The notes under the pieces were generated by a model, which was not told where the DNA came from, ran no database searches, and worked only from the letters and a program-made list of their open reading frames with translations. Positions 15,808 to 24,249 of a stretch of 33,941 nucleotides of DNA are shown in pieces. Each line of letters starts with the position of its first letter. Within the stretch, counting starts at the first letter, position 1. The DNA is from Fibrobacter succinogenes. GTDB lineage: Bacteria; Fibrobacterota; Fibrobacteria; Fibrobacterales; Fibrobacteraceae. The translations under genes and the position numbers were made by a program. The stretch lies in assembly GCF_902779965.1 (NCBI RefSeq), contig NZ_CACZDK010000047.1:1-33941 (forward strand). The letters run 5' to 3'.

Positions 15808-16769
15808 TATCTCTTTCCAGAAATTTTAGTGATGATGGGAGCTCCGACAATGCCGTACAAAATGTGTAAAATCTTACCAGGAATTCCTTTGACGTGCGGA
15901 TAGATGCTTGATGCATTTCGTGCAATCCACACGAGGTATTGCGGAATGAAGGGCTTGCTGAGTAAGTCGTTCACGTAGGCGATATAGCGCTTTACAAATT
16001 CCTGGTCGCTTGGAGAGAGCGTTTCAAAATGTGGGGTCGTCAAAATCATTTTTGCCCATTGTAAATTCAATTTCAGGTTGCCTGTCCAAGTGTGAGTTTG
16101 GCCGAGCCCAATCGCGTTTTCTCCGTGGATGCGGTATTGAATGACGGGGGCGCTAATTGATTTTATACCTTTGTTATTCGGGGCATCGAGGCTTGCACAA
16201 AAAGTAATCCATTGGTCATGGACGGCGACTTGTTCTGGAATAGGAAGAATTTGCTTGAGCAGCTTTGCCTTGAAAATCGTCATGCATCCGGTGACATTCG
16301 TATATCCGGTAAGGATTGCTCTTAACGAAAGATGTTCTGGGATGCCAGAGGTTTTTCTCCATGATTCGCTAATGATTTTCCCTTTGCTGTCTATAAGCTG
16401 AGCGTCGCCAAATACGAGATTCGCATCGGCTTGCCGAAGCGCTTCTTCGAGAATTTGCAATTTTTGCGGGAGCCAGATATCGTCTTGATCGGCAAGGGCT
16501 ATCATGTCGCTATCGCCGAGTAGCGGCTGCGCAAGTTCGAGTGATTTTGCAAAAGCAGCTCGGTGCCCTTGATTTTTGGGGAATCGTGCAATTTGCAAGG
16601 GGAGGCGGTCTTTGTAACTTTCGAGAATATTTGCGGTATTGTCCGTAGAACCGTCATCGACTGCCACGATAAAATCGGCAGGGCGTGTTTGTGCCAAAAG
16701 CGAATCCAGCATCTGCGAAAGATACTTTTCTCCGTTGTAAGTTGCAAGAACAATCCCGATTTTAGACAT
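15807..16769 (-). CDS. GT2 glycosyltransferase
   Basis: A 320-residue family 2 glycosyltransferase of surface-polysaccharide synthesis. It begins MSKIGIVLATYNGEKYLSQM, then FIVAVDDGSTDNT (nucleotide-sugar binding), DMIALADQDDIWLPQKL (DxD-type QDD motif as in rhamnosyl- and galactofuranosyl-like transferases) and VAVHDQWITF. ATG 16769 fits the family start; an upstream in-frame extension of about 20 residues has no family character. TATATT lies 6 nt upstream of the ATG. It is the first gene of a three-gene minus-strand operon ending in wzi. Confidence 0.88.
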   Translation of the reverse strand: MSKIGIVLATYNGEKYLSQMLDSLLAQTRPADFIVAVDDGSTDNTANILESYKDRLPLQIARFPKNQGHRAAFAKSLELAQPLLGDSDMIALADQDDIWLPQKLQILEEALRQADANLVFGDAQLIDSKGKIISESWRKTSGIPEHLSLRAILTGYTNVTGCMTIFKAKLLKQILPIPEQVAVHDQWITFCASLDAPNNKGIKSISAPVIQYRIHGENAIGLGQTHTWTGNLKLNLQWAKMILTTPHFETLSPSDQEFVKRYIAYVNDLLSKPFIPQYLVWIARNASSIYPHVKGIPGKILHILYGIVGAPIITKISGKR

Positions 16770-16775
16770 GCCTTG

Positions 16776-16781
16776 AATATA
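16776..16781 (-). promoter_or_regulatory. TATATT box 6 nt before the GT2 start
   Basis: Minus strand TATATT-CAAGGC-ATG. No convincing -35 box is visible 17-18 nt upstream. The CAAGG could also serve as a very close ribosome binding site. Confidence 0.35.
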
Positions 16782-16880
16782 GTTTTTAGACGAGAGACTA
16801 GAGACGTGTGAAGTGAGTTTTTTTAGCAAAAAAGCAATTATTTTTATATTTTAATTAGTTAAGTTTTTTTGAGTTGTATT

Positions 16881-18008
16881 ATGAACGAACCAAAGATTTT
16901 GTTTATTTGTGACAAGAATGAATGTACAAGTTTCGGTCGTTTGACGATGAACTTGGTCAAGGCTGTTGCGGGCGTTTTTGAACCCCATGTGTTGTGGCTT
17001 AAAACGCCAAAGTTCTTTGGTGCGCTATCTAAAGATGAACCCAATTGTGATGATTCATATATCTCTCATGAAGTGTGGGCGAAGTCGCTTTATTCGGGAT
17101 TTTTTTCTTTCCGTGGCCCGCTAAAGAAATTGGTGCAGACTCTGAATCCGCAAATCGTTTTTTTCATTCGTCCGGAACTAGGATTCTTGGTGCCGGTGGT
17201 TTCTGGGCTTAGCAAAACGGTGATGTTTGTTCATGATACTTTTGCTGAAACTCTTTACCCGAATTCTCTTAAATTTAAGCTCCTTAATTTATTCTACATC
17301 CGTCCAACGGTCAAAGCTGATTCTTTTGTCTATAATTCTGGATGGACGCGAATTCAGGCAGAACGCCATTTCGGTGTGGACATGTCTAAAAAGCCGGGTG
17401 CAGTTATTGGCTGCCCGATTGATTGTGAATTATTCAATAAGCCCGAAGTTGCTCTGACCGCTGAAGAAAAAAAAGATTTTGCACGCAAGTGTGGTATCAA
17501 AAATTTTGATGGAATGTGCTTGAATGTGAGTCTCGATGAACCCCGCAAGAATATCGAAACTTATTTTGAAATGGCTGCTCTTCGGCCGAATGTAGCTTTT
17601 GTGCGAATCGGAAAGTTCTCGGAGCGCCTTCGCGAAATTGTAAATGCAAAAAAGCTCTATAATGTTTATCATTTCAGTGAAGTCAAGGCTCATGTGATGC
17701 GTGATTTTTACCGCAACGCTGATTTGATGGTGTATCCGTCGCTGTTGGAAGGCTTTGGACTTCCGCCAATCGAAGCGATTGCTTGTGGAACTCCCGCTGT
17801 TGGTGCTGCGACTTCTGCTGTTAAGGAAAATTTGGAAGGTGTGTGCCCACTTGTGGATCCTCCGACTGATGCAAAGGCCTACGCCAAGGTTCTTGATCGT
17901 GTGCTTGCGGGTGAAAAAGTTATTGATGAAAAAAAAGCAGCCGCCCTTTTGGACCACTGCTCTATGAAATCTTTTAGTAAAAGAGTTTTAGATTTTCTTA
18001 AAAATTAA
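16881..18008 (+). CDS. GT4 glycosyltransferase (family 1-type fold)
   Basis: A 375-residue GT-B glycosyltransferase. The N-terminal half begins MNEPKILFICDKNECTSFGR (Gly-rich acceptor side), and the C-terminal half has the GT4 signature YPSLLEGFGLPPIEAIACGTP, in which two glutamates are separated by seven residues (E-G-F-G-L-P-P-I-E) to bind the nucleotide sugar. LNVSLDEPRKNIETYFEMA resembles the usual V-x-x-x-x-x-RKN motif. ATG 16881 was chosen over an upstream TTG. It is divergent from the GT2-GT2-wzi operon, with a TATATT box at 16845-16850, and likely serves the same glycan. Confidence 0.87.
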   Translation: MNEPKILFICDKNECTSFGRLTMNLVKAVAGVFEPHVLWLKTPKFFGALSKDEPNCDDSYISHEVWAKSLYSGFFSFRGPLKKLVQTLNPQIVFFIRPELGFLVPVVSGLSKTVMFVHDTFAETLYPNSLKFKLLNLFYIRPTVKADSFVYNSGWTRIQAERHFGVDMSKKPGAVIGCPIDCELFNKPEVALTAEEKKDFARKCGIKNFDGMCLNVSLDEPRKNIETYFEMAALRPNVAFVRIGKFSERLREIVNAKKLYNVYHFSEVKAHVMRDFYRNADLMVYPSLLEGFGLPPIEAIACGTPAVGAATSAVKENLEGVCPLVDPPTDAKAYAKVLDRVLAGEKVIDEKKAAALLDHCSMKSFSKRVLDFLKN

Positions 18009-18015
18009 AGCCCGT

Positions 18016-18732
18016 TTATTCCGGTTTCTTCCAAATAGCGATGATGCTCTTGTTCTTGCGGAAGGCGAGCCAGAGCGTCGGCCAAACGAGGATGAGGTCG
18101 CGGATGAGGCTTGTCCAGGCTTCTGCCTTGTCGTGGGCGTTTCCGTCTTCGAGTTCAAAGCAACCGCAAGTGATGCCGAGGTCGTTCCAGAGAGCCCAGG
18201 CGAGTGCGATGATGAAGCTCACGAACATCCAGAAAATCGCAAATGCGGATTCGCGGACGAACGGCGATACAATCATGGCGAGGCCGAACCAGAATTCAAA
18301 TTGCGGATAGATAAGCGCAAAGAAGTTGTTCACGAAGTCGATGTGGAGTGCCGAGAAAAACTGGTACTGCGCCACGAGTGTTGCGAACTGGTGCGGGTCC
18401 TGGATTTTGAAAATCGAGGCGAAGATGAACATGCCGCCAATGCCTACGCGACAAAGCGTTTCGAGCGTGCGCGTGGCAAAGTCTTTTTGAATCTTGAGTG
18501 CGGGGGCGATCAAGGCGCAAGCGAGTGCAACGGCGCTAACACCAACGTGGATGTTGTAGCGGTAAGCCTTCGGCCAAATATCCAAAAGCCACTCGTGGTC
18601 GGTGAATGTGAGGAATGTTTCGGGAAAGCTGATTTCTGCAACACCGACTGCTACAAGGAACGTGGCGAGTGTGAGGAGAACGCCTGCGATAATCGTATTC
18701 TTGAGGTTTGGTTTTTCAAAACATGCAATCAT
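18016..18732 (-). CDS. MauE/DoxX-like membrane protein
   Basis: A 238-residue membrane protein with about six hydrophobic helices. The segment LCRVGIGGMFIFASIFKIQDP is the first helix of MauE/DoxX proteins (here with a family-typical K-I-x-D/N-P), and LGITCGCFELED contains the CGCF motif found in MauE and in VKOR-associated relatives. Such proteins are linked to membrane redox or disulphide chemistry; the substrate is unknown. AAGGAG stands before the ATG, and the gene starts 9 nt after the stop of the small membrane protein, so they are one operon. The 3' end faces the GT4 gene at 7 nt with no visible terminator between. Confidence 0.72.
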   Translation of the reverse strand: MIACFEKPNLKNTIIAGVLLTLATFLVAVGVAEISFPETFLTFTDHEWLLDIWPKAYRYNIHVGVSAVALACALIAPALKIQKDFATRTLETLCRVGIGGMFIFASIFKIQDPHQFATLVAQYQFFSALHIDFVNNFFALIYPQFEFWFGLAMIVSPFVRESAFAIFWMFVSFIIALAWALWNDLGITCGCFELEDGNAHDKAEAWTSLIRDLILVWPTLWLAFRKNKSIIAIWKKPE

Positions 18733-18741
18733 AGTCGCTCC

Positions 18742-18936
18742 TTACAGGATGTCTGCCGGTTTTTCGAGGATTTCTTGAGAACCAATCCAATCGACGGATT
18801 TGGCGTCATCGACTCGAATGTTGTTGATGATGGCAAGAGCGATGCTGAATGCTGCAATGCCGAGTAAGACAATCCAATTTAAGGATTTGAGGTAGGCGAG
18901 TGCGTTGTTTTTAAATTTTTCAAAGAAATCTTTCAT
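18742..18936 (-). CDS. Small single-pass membrane protein
   Basis: A 64-residue protein: a basic N-terminus (MKDFFEKFKNNALAYLKSLN), one helix (WIVLLGIAAFSIALAIINNI), and a short outer tail (RVDDAKSVDWIGSQEILEKP). The tail resembles the opening of a periplasmic rhodanese-like domain but stops there, so it may be a cut-down version. ATG 18936 is preferred over the longer frame, whose extra 58 residues come from repeat DNA. TATATT lies exactly 6 nt upstream of the ATG. It precedes the MauE-like gene by 9 nt, so a joint redox role is plausible. I do not recognise the family. Confidence 0.55.
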   Translation of the reverse strand: MKDFFEKFKNNALAYLKSLNWIVLLGIAAFSIALAIINNIRVDDAKSVDWIGSQEILEKPADIL

Positions 18937-19456
18937 ATTGCCAATATATAAAATTATTGGTCCGGCGTTTTGGTGTGCAAATGCTGATTTTGAAAAAATA
19001 CTGATTTGGAGGTAAAAAACTGATAAAGTACTAAAATGCTGGAATGTTGAATTGTGGGAATGCCGGAGTGTAGGCGAGGCGAGTAGGAATGCCGGCGCGC
19101 AAGGAGGCAAAATTGTAGGAATGCGGTGCGCTGGGGCTGAAAAAAGCTGATTCTGAAAAATGGGCGTTTTTTACGTCAAAAAATAGGCAAATGTGGATGT
19201 TTTTACGTAAAATTTTTAGTTTGTATGTTTTTTGTGTGGGCCGAAATTTGTTTTTATGTGGAAAAATGCTCCAAAATGTCGATTTTTGGACTAAAAACAG
19301 ATGAAATCTGAGGTGTTTCTTGCTTACAAACCGCTTTTTCTTGTTTAATTTGTTGTTGTTTGTGTAGTTTGTTTGAAATTTTACGTAAACAAATGGAATT
19401 TTGAGGTTGTTTTGACGTAAAATTAGACGTTTTTTCGATTTTCGCTTTTTATAGGC
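18937..19456. other. AT-rich gene-free stretch with repeated GGAATG and ACGT palindromes
   Basis: No convincing gene. At 19040-19130 GGAATGC(C/T)GG-like words recur several times. At 19168-19434 the word TTTTACGT(A/C)AAA or TTGACGTAAA appears four times, two of them the palindrome TTTACGTAAA. Base composition is strongly AT. A TATATT box for the small membrane protein lies at 18943-18948 (minus). Confidence 0.5.
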
Positions 19457-19483
19457 AAAAAAAAGACTCGCCGAAGCGAGTCT
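19457..19483 (-). terminator. Rho-independent terminator after metG
   Basis: On the minus strand AGACTCG pairs with CGAGTCT around CTTCGG, followed by eight T. It lies about 85 nt past the metG stop. Confidence 0.88.
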
Positions 19484-19566
19484 AGAGTAGGTTTTCTTTC
19501 GTCTTTAGTCTGTAGCCCGCTATACTTCGACGAGCTCAGCAACCTAGTGGGCGTTCTCTCGTCTAA

Positions 19567-21557
19567 TTAATGCACTCCGTTGCCGTCGGCGACGTCGCAG
19601 GTCACGGCCTTGCCGTTCACTTCAAGAGCGGTTTCACCGCAGAATACAGCACCACCCTTCACGGAGAGTGCAATCTTTTCGAAGTCCTTCACCTTGAGCT
19701 CGCGCGGTTCGCTCGGTGCGACACCCTTGAAGAGGGCGCGGTCACCCGGCTTGGCATCTTCGGGGACGCTCACGAGGCGGCAAGTGTGGGCTTCGGCGTC
19801 GAGGTCGCCTGCAAAAAGCATGCCCTGGCTCATGATGCCACGGAGAGCATTTGGCTTCAAGTTTGCGAACAAGAGAATCTTACGGTTCTGGAGTTCTTCG
19901 GGCTTGTAGCTGTTTTTGAGGCCACTGCAAATGGTGCGCGGTTCGCCTTCGCCAGCATCGACCTTGAGGACGTACAAACTATTTGCATCTGGATGATCGG
20001 CAACTTCGACAATCTGAGCCACGCGGAGGTCCATTGCTGCCGGAACGTCTGCGGCCATGAGCGGCTTGTTCTGCTTGGGCTTCTGCTGCTGTTGCGGCTG
20101 CTTCTTGACTTCTTCTTCGATACGCGGGAAAAGCGGCTTGCCTTCGCCGAACTGTTCGCCGCCCTTGAGGATGCCCCAAACGAGGTCGTTCTGGTCGGTG
20201 AACTTGCTGCCAATCATGGCGAGACCTTCTTCGCTCTTGCCCGGAATGACCGGCCAGAGGAGGCAAAGGCTTAAACGCACGGCTTCGGCAGAAACGTAAA
20301 GCACTGTGGCAAGTTCGTCCTTGAGGGCGGGATCCTTGGCGAGTTTCCACGGAGCCTTGACTTCGAGGTAGCGGTTCACGCTACGGACAAGCGTCATGAT
20401 TTCTTCGACGACCTGGGACAGCTTGACCTGCGGAATCCATTCCATCACGTTTGTGCGGACGCGGTTTGCGATGGTGATGACTTCGTTGGCTGCATCGTCG
20501 AGTGCAGCCGGAGCCGGGAGCTTGCCTTCGAAGTTCGTGAGCACCAAACGGTGAACGCGGTTCAATACGTTACCGAGGTCGTTGGCGAGGTCGCTGTTGA
20601 TGCGGCGGACAAAGCCTTCGTGCGTAAAGTTGGCATCTTGACCGACGACCATTTCGCGGGCGAGGAAGTAACGGAACGCATCGATGCCGTACTTTTCCAT
20701 GTAGTCCATCGGGTTCACCACGTTGCCTGCGGACTTGCTCATCTTTTCGCCGCCGTTCACGAGCCACCAGCCGTGGGCGAGGATGTGCTGCGGGAGCGGA
20801 ATGTCGAGGGCCATGAGCATGCGTAAGTTTTGTGGAATGCGGTCGAAGCGCTCACGTAGTTGAGGAGAGCATCGAACCAAACATACGTCACGTAGTCCGG
20901 GTCGAACGGCAGCGGAATGCCCCAGCTCAAGCGAATCTTCGGGCGGCTGATGCAAAGGTCGTTGAGCGGCTGACGGAGGAATCCGCGAATTTCGTTCCAG
21001 CGGTAGTCCGGCACAATCCAGTCCTTGTGGCTTTCCAAGAAGTCAATCAACTTCTGCTGGTAAGAACCCATCTTGAAGAAGTAGTTCTTTTCCTTGAGCC
21101 ATTCCACCGGGCGGTGGCTGATGGGGTCGCACTTGTTTTCGTCAAGTTCGTCTTCGCTGAAGAAGCGTTCTTCGCCAACGGAGTACCAGCCTTCGTATTC
21201 CTTGGAGTAAATTTCGCCCTTGTCCCAGAGCTTCTGCAAGCATTCCTGCACGTAAGCCTTGTGTTCCGGCATTGTGGTGCGGATGAAGAAATCATTGCTG
21301 ATGTTCATCTTTTTCCACAAATCTTCGAAGCGGTGGTAGTATTCGTCCACATGTTCTTGCGGGGTAACGCCACGCTTCGCGGCGGCGCGCTGCACCTTTT
21401 GACCGTGTTCGTCTGTGCCGGTCAAAAAGAATGTCTGGTAGCCGATAATCTTATGGAAGCGGGTAAGGATATCCGCGAGAACAGTCGTGTAGGAATGCCC
21501 GATATGCGGGGCATCATTGACGTAATAAATCGGAGTGGTAACGTAAAAATTTTTCAT
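19567..21557 (-). pseudogene. metG: Methionyl-tRNA synthetase with frameshift and internal deletion
   Basis: Class I synthetase charging tRNA-Met. The N-terminal frame (21557 to about 20825) starts MKNFYVTTPIYYVNDAPHIG with the HIGH-type HIGH/HIGS loop and TDEHGQKVQRAA. The C-terminal frame (from about 20825 to 19567) contains FAHGWWL-like ILAHGWWLVNGGEKMSKSAG (KMSKS loop), the anticodon domain and a C-terminal EMAPII-like tRNA-binding domain (AAMDLRVAQIVEVADHPDAN). The frames do not join: after WFDALLNYVSA about 26 residues are missing compared with bacterial MetRS, including the HLVGKDI segment, and the frame changes near ACTTACGCATGC. As it stands the enzyme could not work. Either an assembly or sequence error, or a dead copy with another metG elsewhere. 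Confidence 0.85.
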
Positions 21558-21632
21558 GGGCTAAAATTTAGTAAAAGGCGAGTACCGCGACAATGCAATT
21601 TAATGCATTGGCATGGCCGAGCCGTACTAAAC

Positions 21633-21734
21633 GCGTTCCGCAGGAACGCCATTTAGTAAAAGTGAGCAAAGCGAGCAATGCGCGAAAGCTTGCTTTCGCA
21701 TATTCGAGCTGCAGCCACTGACGCCGGAGGCGTC
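21633..21734. repeat. Cluster of short perfect hairpins upstream of metG
   Basis: GCGTTCC-GCA-GGAACGC (21633-21649), GCGAAAGC-TT-GCTTTCGC (21682-21699) and GACGCC-GGA-GGCGTC (21720-21734), joined by AGTGAGCAAAGCGAGCAATG. Same plan as the cluster at 1465-1521 but different stem sequences. The rest of the 288-nt gap between the divergent metG and nitroreductase genes shows nothing else. Confidence 0.7.
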
Positions 21735-21845
21735 AAAATTTAGCCTGTTTTGGCGAGAATATGCGTGAATTTACGCTTCTGTTAGAGTACGTTTTTTATA
21801 TTCAGAATATATTTTTTTGTTATAAATTTTTAATAGGAGCCCTAT

Positions 21846-22367
21846 ATGGAATTTGCTGAATTAGTCAAAAATCGCTACAGCTGCCGTGCATTTGCAGATC
21901 GTGCTGTAGAACCCGAAAAACTTATGGTGGTGCTTGAGGCCGGACGCCTTTCGCCAACGGCTGTAAATGGCCAGCCGGTGATTGTCAAAGTGTTGGAATC
22001 GCCCGATTCCCTCAAGAAAATTCGTGGTCTTACCCGTATGGCCTACAATGCTCCCGTTGTGATTATGGTTTGCTATGACGATACGAAGGTTTACACTCCG
22101 ACAAATTACATGGATGATTTCAAGAGTGGCATCATGGATTCTAGTATTGTCGCGACATCGATGATGATGCAGGCGACCGATCTCGGACTTGCAACGCTTT
22201 GGGCTCGCGGATTCAGCGCAGCTCACATTGAACATGAATTCGGATTCCCCGAAAACATCAAGCTTGCTTGCCTTTTGGATGTGGGTTACGCAGATCCTGT
22301 GGATGGTTTGCCTTCTCCGCGTCATGACTTGCGCAAGTCGATGAACGAGTTTGCCGAAGAAATGTAA
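21846..22367 (+). CDS. Nitroreductase family flavoprotein
   Basis: A 173-residue FMN-dependent oxidoreductase of the small nitroreductase type. MEFAELVKNRYSCRAF is the usual start with the FMN-binding R-x-S-x-R motif (NRYSCRAF). LSPTAVNGQPV follows (flavin contact), and the C-terminal half has GLATLWARGFSAAHIEHEFG and the L-LDVGYAD segment. The physiological substrate cannot be told. TAGGAG is placed 7 nt before the ATG. Confidence 0.88.
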   Translation: MEFAELVKNRYSCRAFADRAVEPEKLMVVLEAGRLSPTAVNGQPVIVKVLESPDSLKKIRGLTRMAYNAPVVIMVCYDDTKVYTPTNYMDDFKSGIMDSSIVATSMMMQATDLGLATLWARGFSAAHIEHEFGFPENIKLACLLDVGYADPVDGLPSPRHDLRKSMNEFAEEM

Positions 22368-22415
22368 TTATTGTATATAACATAAGAGGCCTTTCTGCAA
22401 AAGTATATTCTTCTT

Positions 22416-23972
22416 TTGTGTGTCTTGCTGTTGTTTTCTTGTTCTGAAAAGAAACAACAAGTTCAAGTTGACGAAAACATTTTACCTTCTCCGCGAAGCA
22501 TCGTTGTTGTTTATGAAAACGATGTTCATTGCAGTATGGAGGGATATAAAAAATTTGCGGGCCTTCGTGATGCGATTGCGGATACGGCTGATGTCTTGAC
22601 GGTTTCGTCCGGCGATTTTTTGCAGGGCGGTGCGATGGGGAGCTTTTCGCGTGGTGGCTATGTAGTATCCATGATGAATGCTGTCGGCTACGATGTTGTG
22701 ACGCTTGGGAATCATGAATTTGATTATAAAATTCCACGCTTGATGGAACTATCGGATTCGCTGAACGCCGCAATTGTTTGTGCAAACCTTGTTCAAAAAG
22801 AAACTTCGATTCCGCTGTTCAAGCCTTATGTTTTAAAGCAGGTAGGCTCCAAGAAAATTGCGTTCGTTGGCGTGTTGACTCCGCAAACCTTAGTGGGCGA
22901 GTCTTACGCGTTCACGGATGATTCGTTAGAAACTTTGTACGATATCCCTGCGGAGAAAATTTTCAATCTCGTGCAGATGGCGGTGAATGATGCGCGTAAA
23001 GCAGGTGCGGATTATGTGATTCTCCTTTCGCACTTAGGCATTTTTCCGCCTGTAACGTCTATTGATGTTGTTCGAAATACGACAGGCGTTGACGCTGTGC
23101 TAGATGGACATTCTCATAGCGTTGTTGGCGAAGAGTTTGCTGTAAATTTAAATGGGGACAGTGTTCTTGTGTCACAGACGGGAACGAAATTCCAGAATGT
23201 CGGAATCCTCGACATCACTCATGATGGAAAATTTCATTCTCGGTTGATTCCGATGGATGGCGTCGTTGCGGTGAACCGTAAAGTTGCTGCCGTTCACGAT
23301 AGCTTGCTTGCTTTGACTGCCGCCGATTTGCAGAAAGTTGTCTCGAATACGAAATTTGAATTGACGATTGATGGAGATGACGGGAAGCGTTTAGTTCGCA
23401 AGGGCGAAACGAACTTGGGAGACCTTGCTGCTGATGCCATGCGTTTTTCTGTGGGGGCTCAAATTGGAATGGTGAATGGCGGCGGAGTTCGCAAGACTAT
23501 TCCTTCGGGGCCTGTGAAATACCAAGATGTTTTGGATGTGATGCCTTTTGCAAATGATATGTGCTTGATTCGTGTGACGGGCCGCCAAATTAAGGAGGCG
23601 CTTGCACAAGGTGCTTCGCGTTTGCCTGAGGAATCCGGTGGATTCTTGCAAGTTTCGGGACTGCGTTATACAATTGTCGTTGAAAAAATGCAAAGCGACG
23701 ATGCTACGCGAGTACGTGTTGAAAATGTGCAGGTCGAGACTGGCAATGGTTTTGTCGCTATTGACGAGGATGCGCTTTACATCGTTGGTTTATCCTCTTA
23801 CGTCGCGTACATGGGGCGCGAAATTACAGCCCTTCGCAAAAGTGAAATAATTGCAGACAAGGTCATGACCGACAGCGATGCCATGGTAAAGTTCTTGAAA
23901 AGCCTGGGAGACGAAATCCCCGAAGCTTACCGAAAGCCGCAGGGGAGGATTGCGGTGAAATATGATAGGTAG
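22416..23972 (+). CDS. Lipoprotein 5'-nucleotidase / UshA-like metallophosphatase
   Basis: Surface or periplasmic phosphoesterase acting on nucleotides or related esters. The metal site is visible: ENDVHCS (D-x-H), SSGDFLQGGAMG (GD-x-x-QG), GNHEFDY, LLSHLG and DGHSHS. The C-terminal 5'-nucleotidase domain includes GETNLGDLAADAMRF and NGGGVR. The N-terminus has a lipobox (LLLFSC) followed by polar residues, so it is probably lipid-anchored. No ATG exists. TTG 22416 lies 6 nt after TATATT, but gives a signal peptide without a positive charge. CTG 22395 has AAGAGG 5 nt upstream and would add QKYILLL, a better lipoprotein signal. The start is therefore open. Confidence 0.87.
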   Translation: MCVLLLFSCSEKKQQVQVDENILPSPRSIVVVYENDVHCSMEGYKKFAGLRDAIADTADVLTVSSGDFLQGGAMGSFSRGGYVVSMMNAVGYDVVTLGNHEFDYKIPRLMELSDSLNAAIVCANLVQKETSIPLFKPYVLKQVGSKKIAFVGVLTPQTLVGESYAFTDDSLETLYDIPAEKIFNLVQMAVNDARKAGADYVILLSHLGIFPPVTSIDVVRNTTGVDAVLDGHSHSVVGEEFAVNLNGDSVLVSQTGTKFQNVGILDITHDGKFHSRLIPMDGVVAVNRKVAAVHDSLLALTAADLQKVVSNTKFELTIDGDDGKRLVRKGETNLGDLAADAMRFSVGAQIGMVNGGGVRKTIPSGPVKYQDVLDVMPFANDMCLIRVTGRQIKEALAQGASRLPEESGGFLQVSGLRYTIVVEKMQSDDATRVRVENVQVETGNGFVAIDEDALYIVGLSSYVAYMGREITALRKSEIIADKVMTDSDAMVKFLKSLGDEIPEAYRKPQGRIAVKYDR

Positions 23973-23982
23973 GGGGTGAATT

Positions 23983-24036
23983 ATGGTTTATAAAGGCGGT
24001 TTCCGCATGATTCCTGCTATCGTTTGTTCAATCTAA
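23983..24036 (+). CDS. Possible 17-residue ORF after ushA-like gene
   Basis: ATG 23983 is preceded by AGGGGGTGA at 5-6 nt, one of the best ribosome binding sites in the window, and encodes MVYKGGFRMIPAIVCSI. It starts 10 nt after the preceding stop. No homologue is recognised and it may be chance. Confidence 0.2.
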   Translation: MVYKGGFRMIPAIVCSI

Positions 24037-24228
24037 ACGTTAATCGGTATAGCGGATTTTTTCGAACGACTTTTTGCAAAAATTTGGATTTTTTCAAGGG
24101 AGTTTGGGTTGAACTTTAAAAATTTGAGACCCAAGGCCACAGAGCTTGCCGAAGTAAGGCTGAAATCTTATTTGGTCGTTTTACGCATTTTTTTGTTTTT
24201 TTGCAATCTATCGTTTGCATTTTTTTCT

Positions 24229-24234
24229 TATATT
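24229..24234 (+). promoter_or_regulatory. Candidate -10 box before the structured RNA
   Basis: TATATT with an expected start near 24241. No clear -35 box at 17 nt. Confidence 0.3.
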
Positions 24235-24249
24235 ACGCTTTGACATAGG

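Noticed and set aside
18133-18867. Plus-strand frame of 244 codons over the MauE region
   Set aside because: Asp/Glu/Asn-rich antisense of membrane helices; the minus-strand MauE reading has clear motifs and a ribosome binding site.
19570-20274. Plus-strand frame opposite metG
   Set aside because: Antisense of the tRNA-binding domain and anticodon domain of MetRS.
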